A DNA stretch of 40,703 nucleotides from an uncultured Fibrobacter sp. (lineage in GTDB: Bacteria; Fibrobacterota; Fibrobacteria; Fibrobacterales; Fibrobacteraceae): positions 1 to 40,703 of the forward strand of contig CAMJNF010000006.1 of the NCBI GenBank assembly GCA_946407235.1, in the 5' to 3' direction. Each line of letters begins with the position of its first letter. Position 1 is the first letter of the stretch. This document shows positions 16,901 to 23,593 of the stretch, piece after piece. The notes below the pieces were generated by a model. That model was not told the DNA's origin. It saw only the letters and a program-made list of their open reading frames with translations, and searched no databases. The translations under genes and the position numbers were made by a program.

Positions 16901-18646
16901 AACATCACTATCATCCGCGCCTGTGCCAGATGACCAACGAGCAGATCCATCAGCAGGTTTACTATTCTTTTCAAGTAACTTCCCAACAGATGTTTCCGTA
17001 TTCTGTTTATAGAAATTCCAACCAATCGGAGCCATTTGTTCGCAGCCCCAACCCCAACCGTCACCTTCGAAGGAGACATTGAGTTTGGAACGAATTTCTT
17101 TGCCAGCCGCCGTGGTAGGAGCAAATTCACCGCCAGCAGCAAAGAGGCCGTCACAATCAATACCACCATCCCAGCCACCGCCTTTGCAAATCAAATCGCT
17201 CAAAGCAACGCCTTCTGTCGGGTGAACCGTACGGAGACCTTCTGGAGTCCTAGTTGTCTGGTTATTGTAGTCAGCACAGAAGAAAACAGGACCTTCAGCT
17301 CTGCGCTTGTTTTCTGCCGCAGCGAGACGAGCAGAAAGCATTACCGGCTTTTCCGTCGAAATCATACCCGAATCAAGAGGAGGTTCTTCTGCAGGATAGA
17401 AACCACCAGGAACAGTAGCACCCGGACTCTGATACGTATCAGAATCAAATTCAAACTTACCATCGGCAGTCTGGTTAAAGACCATGTTAAAGCAGTACTT
17501 TTCGTTCACATTCGGAGTATAGGTAAACATGGCCTTGAACGCTTCATCGGCCTGAGCACCAAAGCATTGTTTACCCTTAGCGGTAAGTACCATGCGGCCA
17601 TTGGCATCAAGAGTTGATTCCACCATACCCTTTTTCACGCCAATGCAAGGAACTTTTTCAGTAGAACTGCTAACAATATTATACTTTGCAGTAGGATAAT
17701 AGCAGGCGTTGTTTAAACAAGGTTCGGGGTCATTTTGGCATTTATCATCGTAATGGTTGCAAGTAAATGCTCCATGCAAAGAAGCGTCCGTATCATAAAT
17801 CAAAGCGGCCAATTCATAACTGCACTTGCCTTCGGCAGGCGGGAGCGTTGTGTACCACCCCTTCATGTTACTTTCAAGCTTACTGGCTTCTTCGTCATCT
17901 GCCACAAAATAAAGGACATCAGAGCCAAAAAGCTCAAACTGACCGTTCAAAGGAATTGGCTCTGCGGCAGTACCTTCATCAACCCAAGAACCTCCCATAC
18001 CAATAGCAGTGGCCAACTGGGGGTCAGAATCTTTATGAATAACAACGCTAGACGGAATCGGTTCATCAATATAGCGCCTGAAATACCATCCGCAATGATC
18101 AGAGTCGATTTCCATTGGAATAGACGCCTTATCGTCTTCCTTAATCATCGGAGTAGCGCTCTTCCATTCAACGGTATTCGGCAAGAAGATGTAGAAATGC
18201 TTCACATCAGGAGGAGTCTTGCTTGCATACGTGATGTTTTCCTTGGCCGGATCCGGGTGAGCGGAAATCCACAATTCGCCTTTTTCGCTGAAATCATTGC
18301 AGGTAAAAAGACCTTTATTGAGCTGCATGTACTTGACATTCATTGAGTCTTTTCTAATGCAATGGCCGCTATTACAGTCGTTCGTACCGGTTTCTTCAAT
18401 GAAAAAACTCTTTGCACTTTGTTGACCAATATCGGAAGTGCTAACTTTAAGCCAGTTTGCAAAATCACTCTTGGTAAACAAGGTTTTTTTCCCGTCAGAA
18501 ACGACATAAGCAGATTTCCAACCATCGGGCAGCTTCAAATAAACGGTGCCCTCACATGCCAATGCAGCAAAAGCGCTCTGCGCACCGACAAAGAGCATAA
18601 CACAGCCCAATACCCATAGTTTTAAGGATTTGATAGTGTTCTTCAT
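13916..18646 (-). CDS. Giant secreted fibro-slime domain protein
   Basis: About 1576 residues. A signal peptide (about 1-28, ending SAFA) leads into a cysteine-rich N-terminal half. The fibro-slime domain centres on FCFESHATFQFKKG, FRGDDDIWVFINKQL and DLGGTH with DIFFCDRR, the PA14-like calcium-binding core typical of this Fibrobacter family (about residues 540-680). Further beta-rich repeats follow, and the C-terminus ends in a conserved-looking segment (YVQLGKFGKMAKLEKSEVWG). Fibro-slime proteins are abundant in Fibrobacter outer membrane and pili fractions and are linked to adhesion to cellulose; that role here is inferred. An alternative ATG five codons earlier (18661) is also possible; 18646 gives the cleaner signal peptide. 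It has its own terminator and a leader hairpin. Confidence 0.9.
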   Translation of the reverse strand: MKNTIKSLKLWVLGCVMLFVGAQSAFAALACEGTVYLKLPDGWKSAYVVSDGKKTLFTKSDFANWLKVSTSDIGQQSAKSFFIEETGTNDCNSGHCIRKDSMNVKYMQLNKGLFTCNDFSEKGELWISAHPDPAKENITYASKTPPDVKHFYIFLPNTVEWKSATPMIKEDDKASIPMEIDSDHCGWYFRRYIDEPIPSSVVIHKDSDPQLATAIGMGGSWVDEGTAAEPIPLNGQFELFGSDVLYFVADDEEASKLESNMKGWYTTLPPAEGKCSYELAALIYDTDASLHGAFTCNHYDDKCQNDPEPCLNNACYYPTAKYNIVSSSTEKVPCIGVKKGMVESTLDANGRMVLTAKGKQCFGAQADEAFKAMFTYTPNVNEKYCFNMVFNQTADGKFEFDSDTYQSPGATVPGGFYPAEEPPLDSGMISTEKPVMLSARLAAAENKRRAEGPVFFCADYNNQTTRTPEGLRTVHPTEGVALSDLICKGGGWDGGIDCDGLFAAGGEFAPTTAAGKEIRSKLNVSFEGDGWGWGCEQMAPIGWNFYKQNTETSVGKLLEKNSKPADGSARWSSGTGADDSDVLKNLGRNQHFCFESHATFQFKKGLKFSFRGDDDIWVFINKQLAVDLGGTHLAAPGYVDLDKFMPDAEVGDEYPIDIFFCDRRTTMSNVHIKTNMYIQQTSGLNAPPDKAGAHGADFRNNGNQHYKLTYKKSSGKSCAAEVDPTGGNSRLEGKQITDAGITISYELTTDETGQDPTAVIVPADEFVKTPKQYDGGIDVTLPYDPIVNLEKLESQLPPNTYFLFIRIGNDYTKIKLPISGAVSVANRDAVLSDGSLPYKFIDRKMAAIPKVGGKPELDQLVPIYVAPMLDPCGSGAANCTKPLEMQTAAQEQSYTLHSSNKNAVFYELKDGELSQIVKPEETARTIRAGEIDTVYMTVLARSFTGGKREDTVSVNVTGSARIAKVTFFVPEIVFVDGPNSSNIITGDLRDTVRLKGADDTLYVLALNPGDTECGSACNFSLSLVDASDRVTIREGVVVDGRGYVIVNSGKEYLKNADGTGAAFIDVGVEGASNLHARYDNLQFQDPPVPTVVFADIFDVHGAVPESELNIDAPYFDKTKEYLDGIGDSLMIYYHRAFHQDSLPNKIEVFWENDKDSVVFEGDEIKKFVKCDATTKYCGNRIALSGKKLSKEPKTGGKGLIKSWATFKPNAKSEAITSAFTADIYDRIAPIILSARAKADGKSKTVQLVFQFSEPLEKTTEGSAAGDKVFSFFINNGKERKFAESIDVLGGVSYGQKYLANQTISYSQDAALFPQAGDYVHFRSGNGLGHIADQSDYALAPGADSIRPADDASHRWNVAPGWDSDPAERLPSPWVLISGEVSTYIVRLIPSAKGGIPATRSVSDVAKLPAFEVFSYDANKVDKDFRKDIVAGAGQFAEYGFIPHGWFVKNDMGALVDSREEFAGVDKSTVFFDYEWELFTNLGAVVAKQKGRIACNDQKYFGGDCVKNRRNFFVLWNMKSTNNNKRLVGAGGFISKIKTYVQLGKFGKMAKLEKSEVWGVRHNANERGSLDPDYKAK

Positions 18647-18688
18647 TTTTTTTCTTTCCATTTTCGGTTCTCTCTGACCAAGCAGAAC

Positions 18689-18710
18689 ATCAAGAAGACC
18701 CCTTCTTGAT
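18689..18710 (-). promoter_or_regulatory. Perfect hairpin in the fibro-slime leader
   Basis: ATCAAGAAG and CTTCTTGAT form a perfect 9-base stem with a 4-base loop, 43 bases before the start codon. A TAGTAT -10-like element lies just upstream, so the hairpin would sit at the very 5' end of the mRNA, where such stems can slow decay. That role is inferred. Confidence 0.45.
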
Positions 18711-18990
18711 ATACTACACCACTCGAAATCTACTTTTTTAAATAAAAAAACGGAATTTTTTCTTTGAAATGAATGTGAAAAAAAGTTTATGTTTGTAAAT
18801 TAACAATTTAACTCACAGTTTTTCAACACTATTTGTAACCATAGTTTTACAAATAAGCTTATGTAAAATTTCGTGTACAAAATTAATTTTTCTTAAGCGT
18901 ATTATAGACGTATCATATATAATATTAGACTAAAACTACTTCTATATTTGTTTTGTATATATTTTAGCGCAAGGGATTAAAGGGATTATT
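18711..18990. promoter_or_regulatory. AT-rich divergent promoter region
   Basis: This stretch separates the divergent fibro-slime and diguanylate cyclase genes and holds no gene. Toward the cyclase it has TATATTTG (about 18942) and TATATATTTT (about 18956) as alternative -10 elements. A tandem repeat of AAGGGATTA (18971-18979 and 18980-18988) doubles the ribosome binding site; the second copy is correctly spaced for ATG 18991. Confidence 0.5.
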
Positions 18991-19869
18991 ATGGAAGATG
19001 AAACCATCATGAGCAACGACAACACCATCCGTTTCAACCCGATGGTTATTCATCCACACCTGATTGTGCTGTATCCGCAAAGCGAGTTCGCACAAATCCC
19101 TCTTGAGAAGGGAACTGTAATTCTCGGTCGCGGGCAAGACGCCGACATCCGCTTTGACGACGAGTTGGTCAGTCGCAAACATTGCTCGCTTTCGTTTGAC
19201 GGCCAGAGCGTCACGGTCGAAGACCTTGGCAGCACGAACGGCACGTTCGTTGACGGAAACTTCATCCACAAGCAGATTCTGGATTCCGACAACAGGCTCC
19301 AAATCGGCAAGATGGTGTTGAAGGTCGCCTACAAGGATCCAAGCGAAGAGGCTTTTAGCCGTGAACTGTACGAAGCCGCCACAACGGACTCGCTGACAGG
19401 CATTTTGAACCGCCAGGCATTCATGGATCGCTCGGCAGGCGAGCTCACGTACGCGCGTCGCAACGATGCACTCGTCCACACCGTAATGATTGATGTCGAT
19501 GATTTCAAGCGCGTGAACGATACCTGGGGACACCAGTGCGGGGATCTCGTGTTAAAAGAAGTCGCGCGGCTGCTGAACGAAGGAAAGCGGGATTCAGACT
19601 TGCTCGCACGCTACGGTGGCGAGGAATTCTTGCTGCTCATGAGCGGGATTTCGCCGGAAGACGCCAAAAAGCGCGCCGAAAAATTGCGGTCAGCCATTGA
19701 ACGGCACATTTTCTCATGGATGGATACGATTATTCCAGTGACTATTTCCCTTGGGCTAGTGTCGCACGCTAGCGTTGAAGTCACACAGATTACAGACCTC
19801 ATCGCCGAGAGTGACAAGCTGCTGTACGTCGCCAAAAAATGCGGCAAGAACCAGGTCGCAACAGATTAA
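18991..19869 (+). CDS. FHA-GGDEF diguanylate cyclase
   Basis: 292 residues, no membrane segment, so cytoplasmic. An FHA domain (about 22-112) shows ILGRGQDADIR, VSRKHCSL and STNGTFVDG, the phosphothreonine-binding loop residues. A GGDEF domain (about 122-290) shows TDSLTGILNR, DVDDFKRVND and GGEEF at 209-213, so it should make c-di-GMP from GTP. The inhibitory site RxxD is present as RDSD at 200-203, five residues before GGEEF, which implies product inhibition. The FHA part suggests control by a serine/threonine kinase. Start supported by AAGGG 6 bases before the ATG. It is divergent from the fibro-slime adhesin, a possible regulatory partner. Confidence 0.92.
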   Translation: MEDETIMSNDNTIRFNPMVIHPHLIVLYPQSEFAQIPLEKGTVILGRGQDADIRFDDELVSRKHCSLSFDGQSVTVEDLGSTNGTFVDGNFIHKQILDSDNRLQIGKMVLKVAYKDPSEEAFSRELYEAATTDSLTGILNRQAFMDRSAGELTYARRNDALVHTVMIDVDDFKRVNDTWGHQCGDLVLKEVARLLNEGKRDSDLLARYGGEEFLLLMSGISPEDAKKRAEKLRSAIERHIFSWMDTIIPVTISLGLVSHASVEVTQITDLIAESDKLLYVAKKCGKNQVATD

Positions 19870-19967
19870 AAGCAGGCAAAACCAGACAATGCTTGGGTGA
19901 CTCGTGTCACGCGGGGGTAAAGTTTTAACCTACCGAAAATGGTAAAATTTTACTAACTTTGGGCGCG

Positions 19968-21353
19968 ATGAGTGAATTTTACTCCAAACGCCTAAATTCT
20001 TTTGGCACAGCAAGCATCCCGAAGCTTGTCTTGCAGTTTTCTGTTCCCGCCATCATCAGCATGTGCGTGAACGCCCTCTATAATATCGTTGACCGCTTTT
20101 TCGTGGGTCAGGGCGTTGGTAGTTTGGGCATTGCCGGCATTACCCTTTGTTTCCCAATTTGCCTTTTCATAATGGCGATGTCCATGATGGTAGGCGTTGG
20201 CGGCAACACACTCTTTGCCATCCGTCTCGGGCAAAAAAAGTACATCCAGGCAAGCATCATTCTGAACAATTCGTTCTCGCTGTTGATTATTATGGCGCTT
20301 TTCGCCTTTACATTCGGCGAAATTTTCATGACACCGCTCCTCAAGCTATTCGGAGCGAGCGAGCAGACGCTCCCCGTTGCCGAAAGCTACATGCGCATTT
20401 TACTCTGTGGTGCGATTTTCCAAACAATTGCCCCCGGCATGAACCACTTTATCCGTTCAATGGGACACCCCAAAACGGCAATGTTCCGCGAAATTGCAGG
20501 CGCCGTCAGCAACATCATTTTGGATTGGCTTTTCATCATGAAGTTCCAATGGGGCATCGAAGGCGCGGCTTGGGCAACCGTTTGTTCGCAGTTGATTGCA
20601 AGCTCCTTGATAACGCAATTCTTCATGAAAAAATCCGTGCCGATCAAGATTCGCTGGCGCCACATGAAGCTGCACTTTGCCTACGTCAGGAAGATTTACA
20701 TTTTGGGTCTCCCGCCCTCCGTGATGCAGATTTGCAACAGCCTCATGAATGCAATTTTGGCATGGAGCCTCACGACTTACGGCAACATAAGCATCAAGAC
20801 GACAGGCGAACTTTCAGGCGGCGACCTCGCCATTTCGGCATTCGGCATCATCAACAGCGTTGTTTCAATTATCGTACTCCCGCTCATGGGATTCGTCCAC
20901 GGCACACAGCCGATTATCGGCTACAATTACGGGGCAAAGCTCAACAACCGCGTCAAGGCCACGCTCAAGTTCTCGTTCATTTATGCGGGAGCGTTCATGC
21001 TCCTCTGCTGGGCCGCCGTAATGTGGAAAGCAGAGGCATTCGTTGCACCGTTTGCGCCCAATGACCTTGAATTGCAACAGGTTGCCGCGTGGGCCATGCG
21101 AATTTTCACCGCCGCTTTCTTCATGATTCCGTTCGGAATGGTGTCAGGGAACTTTTTCCAAGGGACCGGAAAAGCGCTCCGCGCCATGTTCTTGAACGCC
21201 TGCCGCCAAGTGATTTTGCTGATTCCGTTCTTGCTTATTCTGCCGCACTTCTTTGAACTGAAAGGCGTGTTCTTGGCCCAGCCCATCGCAGACACAGGCG
21301 CAGCATTCATTGGCATGGCCATGCTTTGGCATGAACTGAAAAAATTGAAGTAA
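19968..21353 (+). CDS. MATE family efflux transporter
   Basis: 461 residues with about 12 membrane helices in two similar halves. Family features include the N-terminal segment IPKLVLQFSVPAIISM, YNIVDRFFVGQGVG, and the mid-protein GLPPSVMQ. MATE proteins export cationic drugs or metabolites in exchange for sodium or protons at the inner membrane; the substrate is not predictable here. The ATG at 19968 is preferred over a TTG three codons upstream. TAACTT lies 8 bases before the ATG as a likely -10 element. It is separated from the cyclase by 98 bases and appears to be its own unit. Confidence 0.9.
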   Translation: MSEFYSKRLNSFGTASIPKLVLQFSVPAIISMCVNALYNIVDRFFVGQGVGSLGIAGITLCFPICLFIMAMSMMVGVGGNTLFAIRLGQKKYIQASIILNNSFSLLIIMALFAFTFGEIFMTPLLKLFGASEQTLPVAESYMRILLCGAIFQTIAPGMNHFIRSMGHPKTAMFREIAGAVSNIILDWLFIMKFQWGIEGAAWATVCSQLIASSLITQFFMKKSVPIKIRWRHMKLHFAYVRKIYILGLPPSVMQICNSLMNAILAWSLTTYGNISIKTTGELSGGDLAISAFGIINSVVSIIVLPLMGFVHGTQPIIGYNYGAKLNNRVKATLKFSFIYAGAFMLLCWAAVMWKAEAFVAPFAPNDLELQQVAAWAMRIFTAAFFMIPFGMVSGNFFQGTGKALRAMFLNACRQVILLIPFLLILPHFFELKGVFLAQPIADTGAAFIGMAMLWHELKKLK

Positions 21354-21442
21354 GTTTTTCCGCAAAAATCCCCAAACATTCCCTTCGCTCCCCCGCGCAT
21401 TGCCAAAATGCAATGCATAAAAAGCTTTTCTTAACAAAAATC

Positions 21443-21462
21443 AATCTATAAGAATATAGATT
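21443..21462 (+). promoter_or_regulatory. Palindrome upstream of the pectate lyase gene
   Basis: AATCTATA and TATAGATT form a perfect 8-base inverted repeat with a 4-base spacer, 38 bases before the ATG and next to AGATTATAAG, a possible -10 region. An operator is plausible. It follows a weak hairpin (GCATTG/CAATGC near 21400-21416) that may end the MATE transcript. Confidence 0.4.
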
Positions 21463-21500
21463 AGATTATAAGTGTGGGTTAAAACTTCGAAAGGATTTGG

Positions 21501-23228
21501 ATGAAGAGTTTTTTGTTTGGTAATATCATTCCTGTATTTTTGTCAGTCGCTTGCGTTTCTTTTGCAGCCGACTACAATCCACCTGCATCCGCTATTTCCA
21601 GAATCAATAGTTATCGTGGCTATTCGGAGCTGACTTCGGCAGCATCCGGCATGGACATCGACCAATACACCTACAATATGACCACATGGCAAATTAGCAA
21701 TGGCGGTTTTTACAAGGCAATGGCCGACAAGTACAAAAGCGCATATGCAGGCGGCCAAAAATCGGAATGGCGTTCGGCCAGTAACGGAGACCTAGCGACC
21801 ATCGACAACAACGCGACCATCCAGGAAATGCGCCTTTTGGCCATCCGCTACAAGGAAACGACAAATTCCAATTACAAAGCCACATTCAAGACAAGTTTTA
21901 ACAAAGCCGTCAATTTTCTCCTCACAATGCAGCGTTCCAAGGGCGGGCTTCCGCAAGTTTGGCCCAAGCGCGGAAACTATAGCGACCAAATTACGCTAAA
22001 CGACAATGCCATGATTCGCGCCATGGTCACCATGATGGATATTGCAAACAAGACTTCGCCCTTCGACAGCGACATCATCGATGACGCCACGCGAAGCAAA
22101 ATGCAAGGCGCCATGGACAAAGCAATTGATTATTTGCTGAAAGCCCAAATCAAAAACGGAAATACGCTCACTGTCTGGTGCGCTCAACACGATACAAGCA
22201 ACTACACACCCGTGGGCGCACGTGCTTACGAATTGCCCAGCAAATCCGGCAACGAATCAATGGGTGTCGTGTGGTTCTTAATGAACTGGCCGAATCAAAC
22301 CGAAGCCATCCAGAATGCCGTCAAGAGCGCTATCGCCTGGTACAAGAAAAACAAGCTGAAAGACAAAGCCTTTAGCAAGACCGAGGGCGTTGTCGATAAG
22401 GCGGGGTCCTCCTTATGGTTTCGCTTTTACGAAGTGAACAGCGACGATTACTTCTTCTGTGACCGCGGCGGAGCAAGCACCAAGACGCAGGACTTCATGA
22501 AGATTAGCGAAGAACGCCGCAAGGGCTACCAGTGGGCAGGCGATTACGGCTCTGCAATTCTAAGTGCAGAAGCCTCATACCTCGAAGCGCTCGCGAAAAT
22601 GGACGACAATTATGTTCCGCCCCCGCCACCACCAGCCATGTGCGGCAAGGACACTTGCAAAACGTATATCGACGGGGCAAAATTCACAGACATAAAAGGT
22701 GTCAAAGAAGCAACCCACACTGGATTCATCGGCGAAGGTTACGCAAACGTCGATAACGAAACCGGAAGCTACGTCATTTACGATGTAACCGCCACAAAAG
22801 AAGGCAAGTACACACTTTACATCAGTTTTGCAAATGGCGGGAACGGGGCTCGCGGATTCTCTGTAACTGAAGGCGACAAGACGCTCATTGCCGAAGGTAG
22901 CATGGAATCGACAGGCGCATGGACCACTTGGAAAACGCAAACCATCGAAGTCGAACTCCCCAAAGGCCACAGCGAACTCAAATTCACGAGTCTTTCTAAG
23001 GACGGCATGGCAAACATCGATTTCATTGGCTGGATGAGCGAAGACTTGAAAGCAGGCAAAGTTGAAATGGGCTCAACATCAATCGAAATCCGTCGCGTTG
23101 AACAACTGCAATCAAATTCTGCAAACCATTATTTTGTAGACTTTGGACGTACAAGAGGAAATAGCGCAGGAGCTTACTTTATGCGCGGAAGCAACAAATT
23201 CCGTGTGAACGGGAGGAATGCAAAATAG
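21501..23228 (+). CDS. Secreted pectate lyase (PL10) with CBM35-like module
   Basis: 575 residues. Signal peptide about 1-22 (ending VSFA). The PL10 domain (about 45-365) shows GGFYKAMADKY, RSKGGLPQVWP, NDNAMIRAMVTMMDIA, WCAQHD and RAYELPSKSGNES, the family's conserved segments. PL10 enzymes cut polygalacturonate by calcium-dependent beta-elimination. A proline linker (six Pro, about 374-379) leads to a CBM35/CBM6-like module (about 390-515: GKYTLYISFANGG, DFIGWM). The last 50 residues do not show the clear sorting-type tail seen in the esterase at 23594. AAAGGATTTGG just upstream acts as ribosome binding site. It is followed by a pectin methylesterase, together a pectin-removal pair. Confidence 0.9.
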   Translation: MKSFLFGNIIPVFLSVACVSFAADYNPPASAISRINSYRGYSELTSAASGMDIDQYTYNMTTWQISNGGFYKAMADKYKSAYAGGQKSEWRSASNGDLATIDNNATIQEMRLLAIRYKETTNSNYKATFKTSFNKAVNFLLTMQRSKGGLPQVWPKRGNYSDQITLNDNAMIRAMVTMMDIANKTSPFDSDIIDDATRSKMQGAMDKAIDYLLKAQIKNGNTLTVWCAQHDTSNYTPVGARAYELPSKSGNESMGVVWFLMNWPNQTEAIQNAVKSAIAWYKKNKLKDKAFSKTEGVVDKAGSSLWFRFYEVNSDDYFFCDRGGASTKTQDFMKISEERRKGYQWAGDYGSAILSAEASYLEALAKMDDNYVPPPPPPAMCGKDTCKTYIDGAKFTDIKGVKEATHTGFIGEGYANVDNETGSYVIYDVTATKEGKYTLYISFANGGNGARGFSVTEGDKTLIAEGSMESTGAWTTWKTQTIEVELPKGHSELKFTSLSKDGMANIDFIGWMSEDLKAGKVEMGSTSIEIRRVEQLQSNSANHYFVDFGRTRGNSAGAYFMRGSNKFRVNGRNAK

Positions 23229-23231
23229 GCA

Positions 23232-23325
23232 ACCCCGGAATAAAAGCAACCAAGGCGAACGCTGCGAAAATGCTTGCATTTTCATAGCTGAGCCGAAGGG
23301 CTTTGTACTTGTACAAATCCGGGGT
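23232..23325. repeat. Multi-hairpin element framed by CCCCGG arms
   Basis: ACCCCGGA (23232-23239) and TCCGGGGT (23318-23325) are perfect inverted arms, followed by GAC. Inside are two perfect hairpins: GAAAATGC/GCATTTTC (23266-23283) and TTTGTAC/GTACAAA (23302-23317), the second abutting the outer arm. The CCCCGGA/TCCGGGG pair recurs at 37843-37861. Confidence 0.6.
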
Positions 23326-23355
23326 GACAGGTAGGAAAGCACGGACTTTTGTTAC

Positions 23356-23481
23356 TGTCATGCCCGACTTGATCGGGCATCTCCCGTTTCTGTGCAAGGA
23401 GATTCCCTCCCCATACGCGGATCATGCTCACATAAGTGCTAAAGCACTAAGTGATCAAAGAGCTCGGAGGCGGGAATGACA
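23356..23481. repeat. GTCATGCCCG...CGGGAATGAC palindromic element
   Basis: Outer arms TGTCATGCCCG (23356-23366) and CGGGAATGACA (23471-23481) pair with one mismatch. Inside are ATGCCCG/CGGGCAT (23360-23380), ATCTCC/GGAGAT, and AGTGCT/AGCACT (23435-23448) nested in GATCA/TGATC. The left end resembles the hairpin at 13204-13227. Confidence 0.55.
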
Positions 23482-23518
23482 ATTCGAAACTAGTGCGGGG
23501 TGACAAGTGAGAAAACAT

Positions 23519-23572
23519 CATTGCGAGCTACACTTACTCCAAGCGAAGCGTGGGTGTCTGGCAAAGCAATCC
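23519..23572 (+). repeat. CATTGCGAG-family repeat
   Basis: It begins CATTGCGAG, contains AGCGTGG and ends AAAGCAATCC. The same end sequences occur in the copy inside mnmE at 31902-31959. Together with the two preceding elements it fills the 365-base gap between the pectin genes, which holds no gene. Confidence 0.6.
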
Positions 23573-23593
23573 AAGCACAAGAATTGAGGTTTT

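Noticed and set aside
13964-18346. Series of plus-strand frames of 190-310 codons
   Set aside because: They lie opposite the fibro-slime gene and have no domain or ribosome binding site; their compositions are those of antisense translations.
21501-23228. Truncation of the pectate lyase C-terminus
   Set aside because: The last 50 residues do not look like the sorting-type tails of the neighbours, but no frameshift or remnant of a tail is visible downstream, so a shortened tail is as likely as a truncation.
23229-23593. Possible CRISPR array or tRNA in the repeat-rich spacer
   Set aside because: The repeats are different inverted elements, not identical direct repeats with regular spacers, and no cloverleaf with an anticodon stem and TTCRA loop was found.
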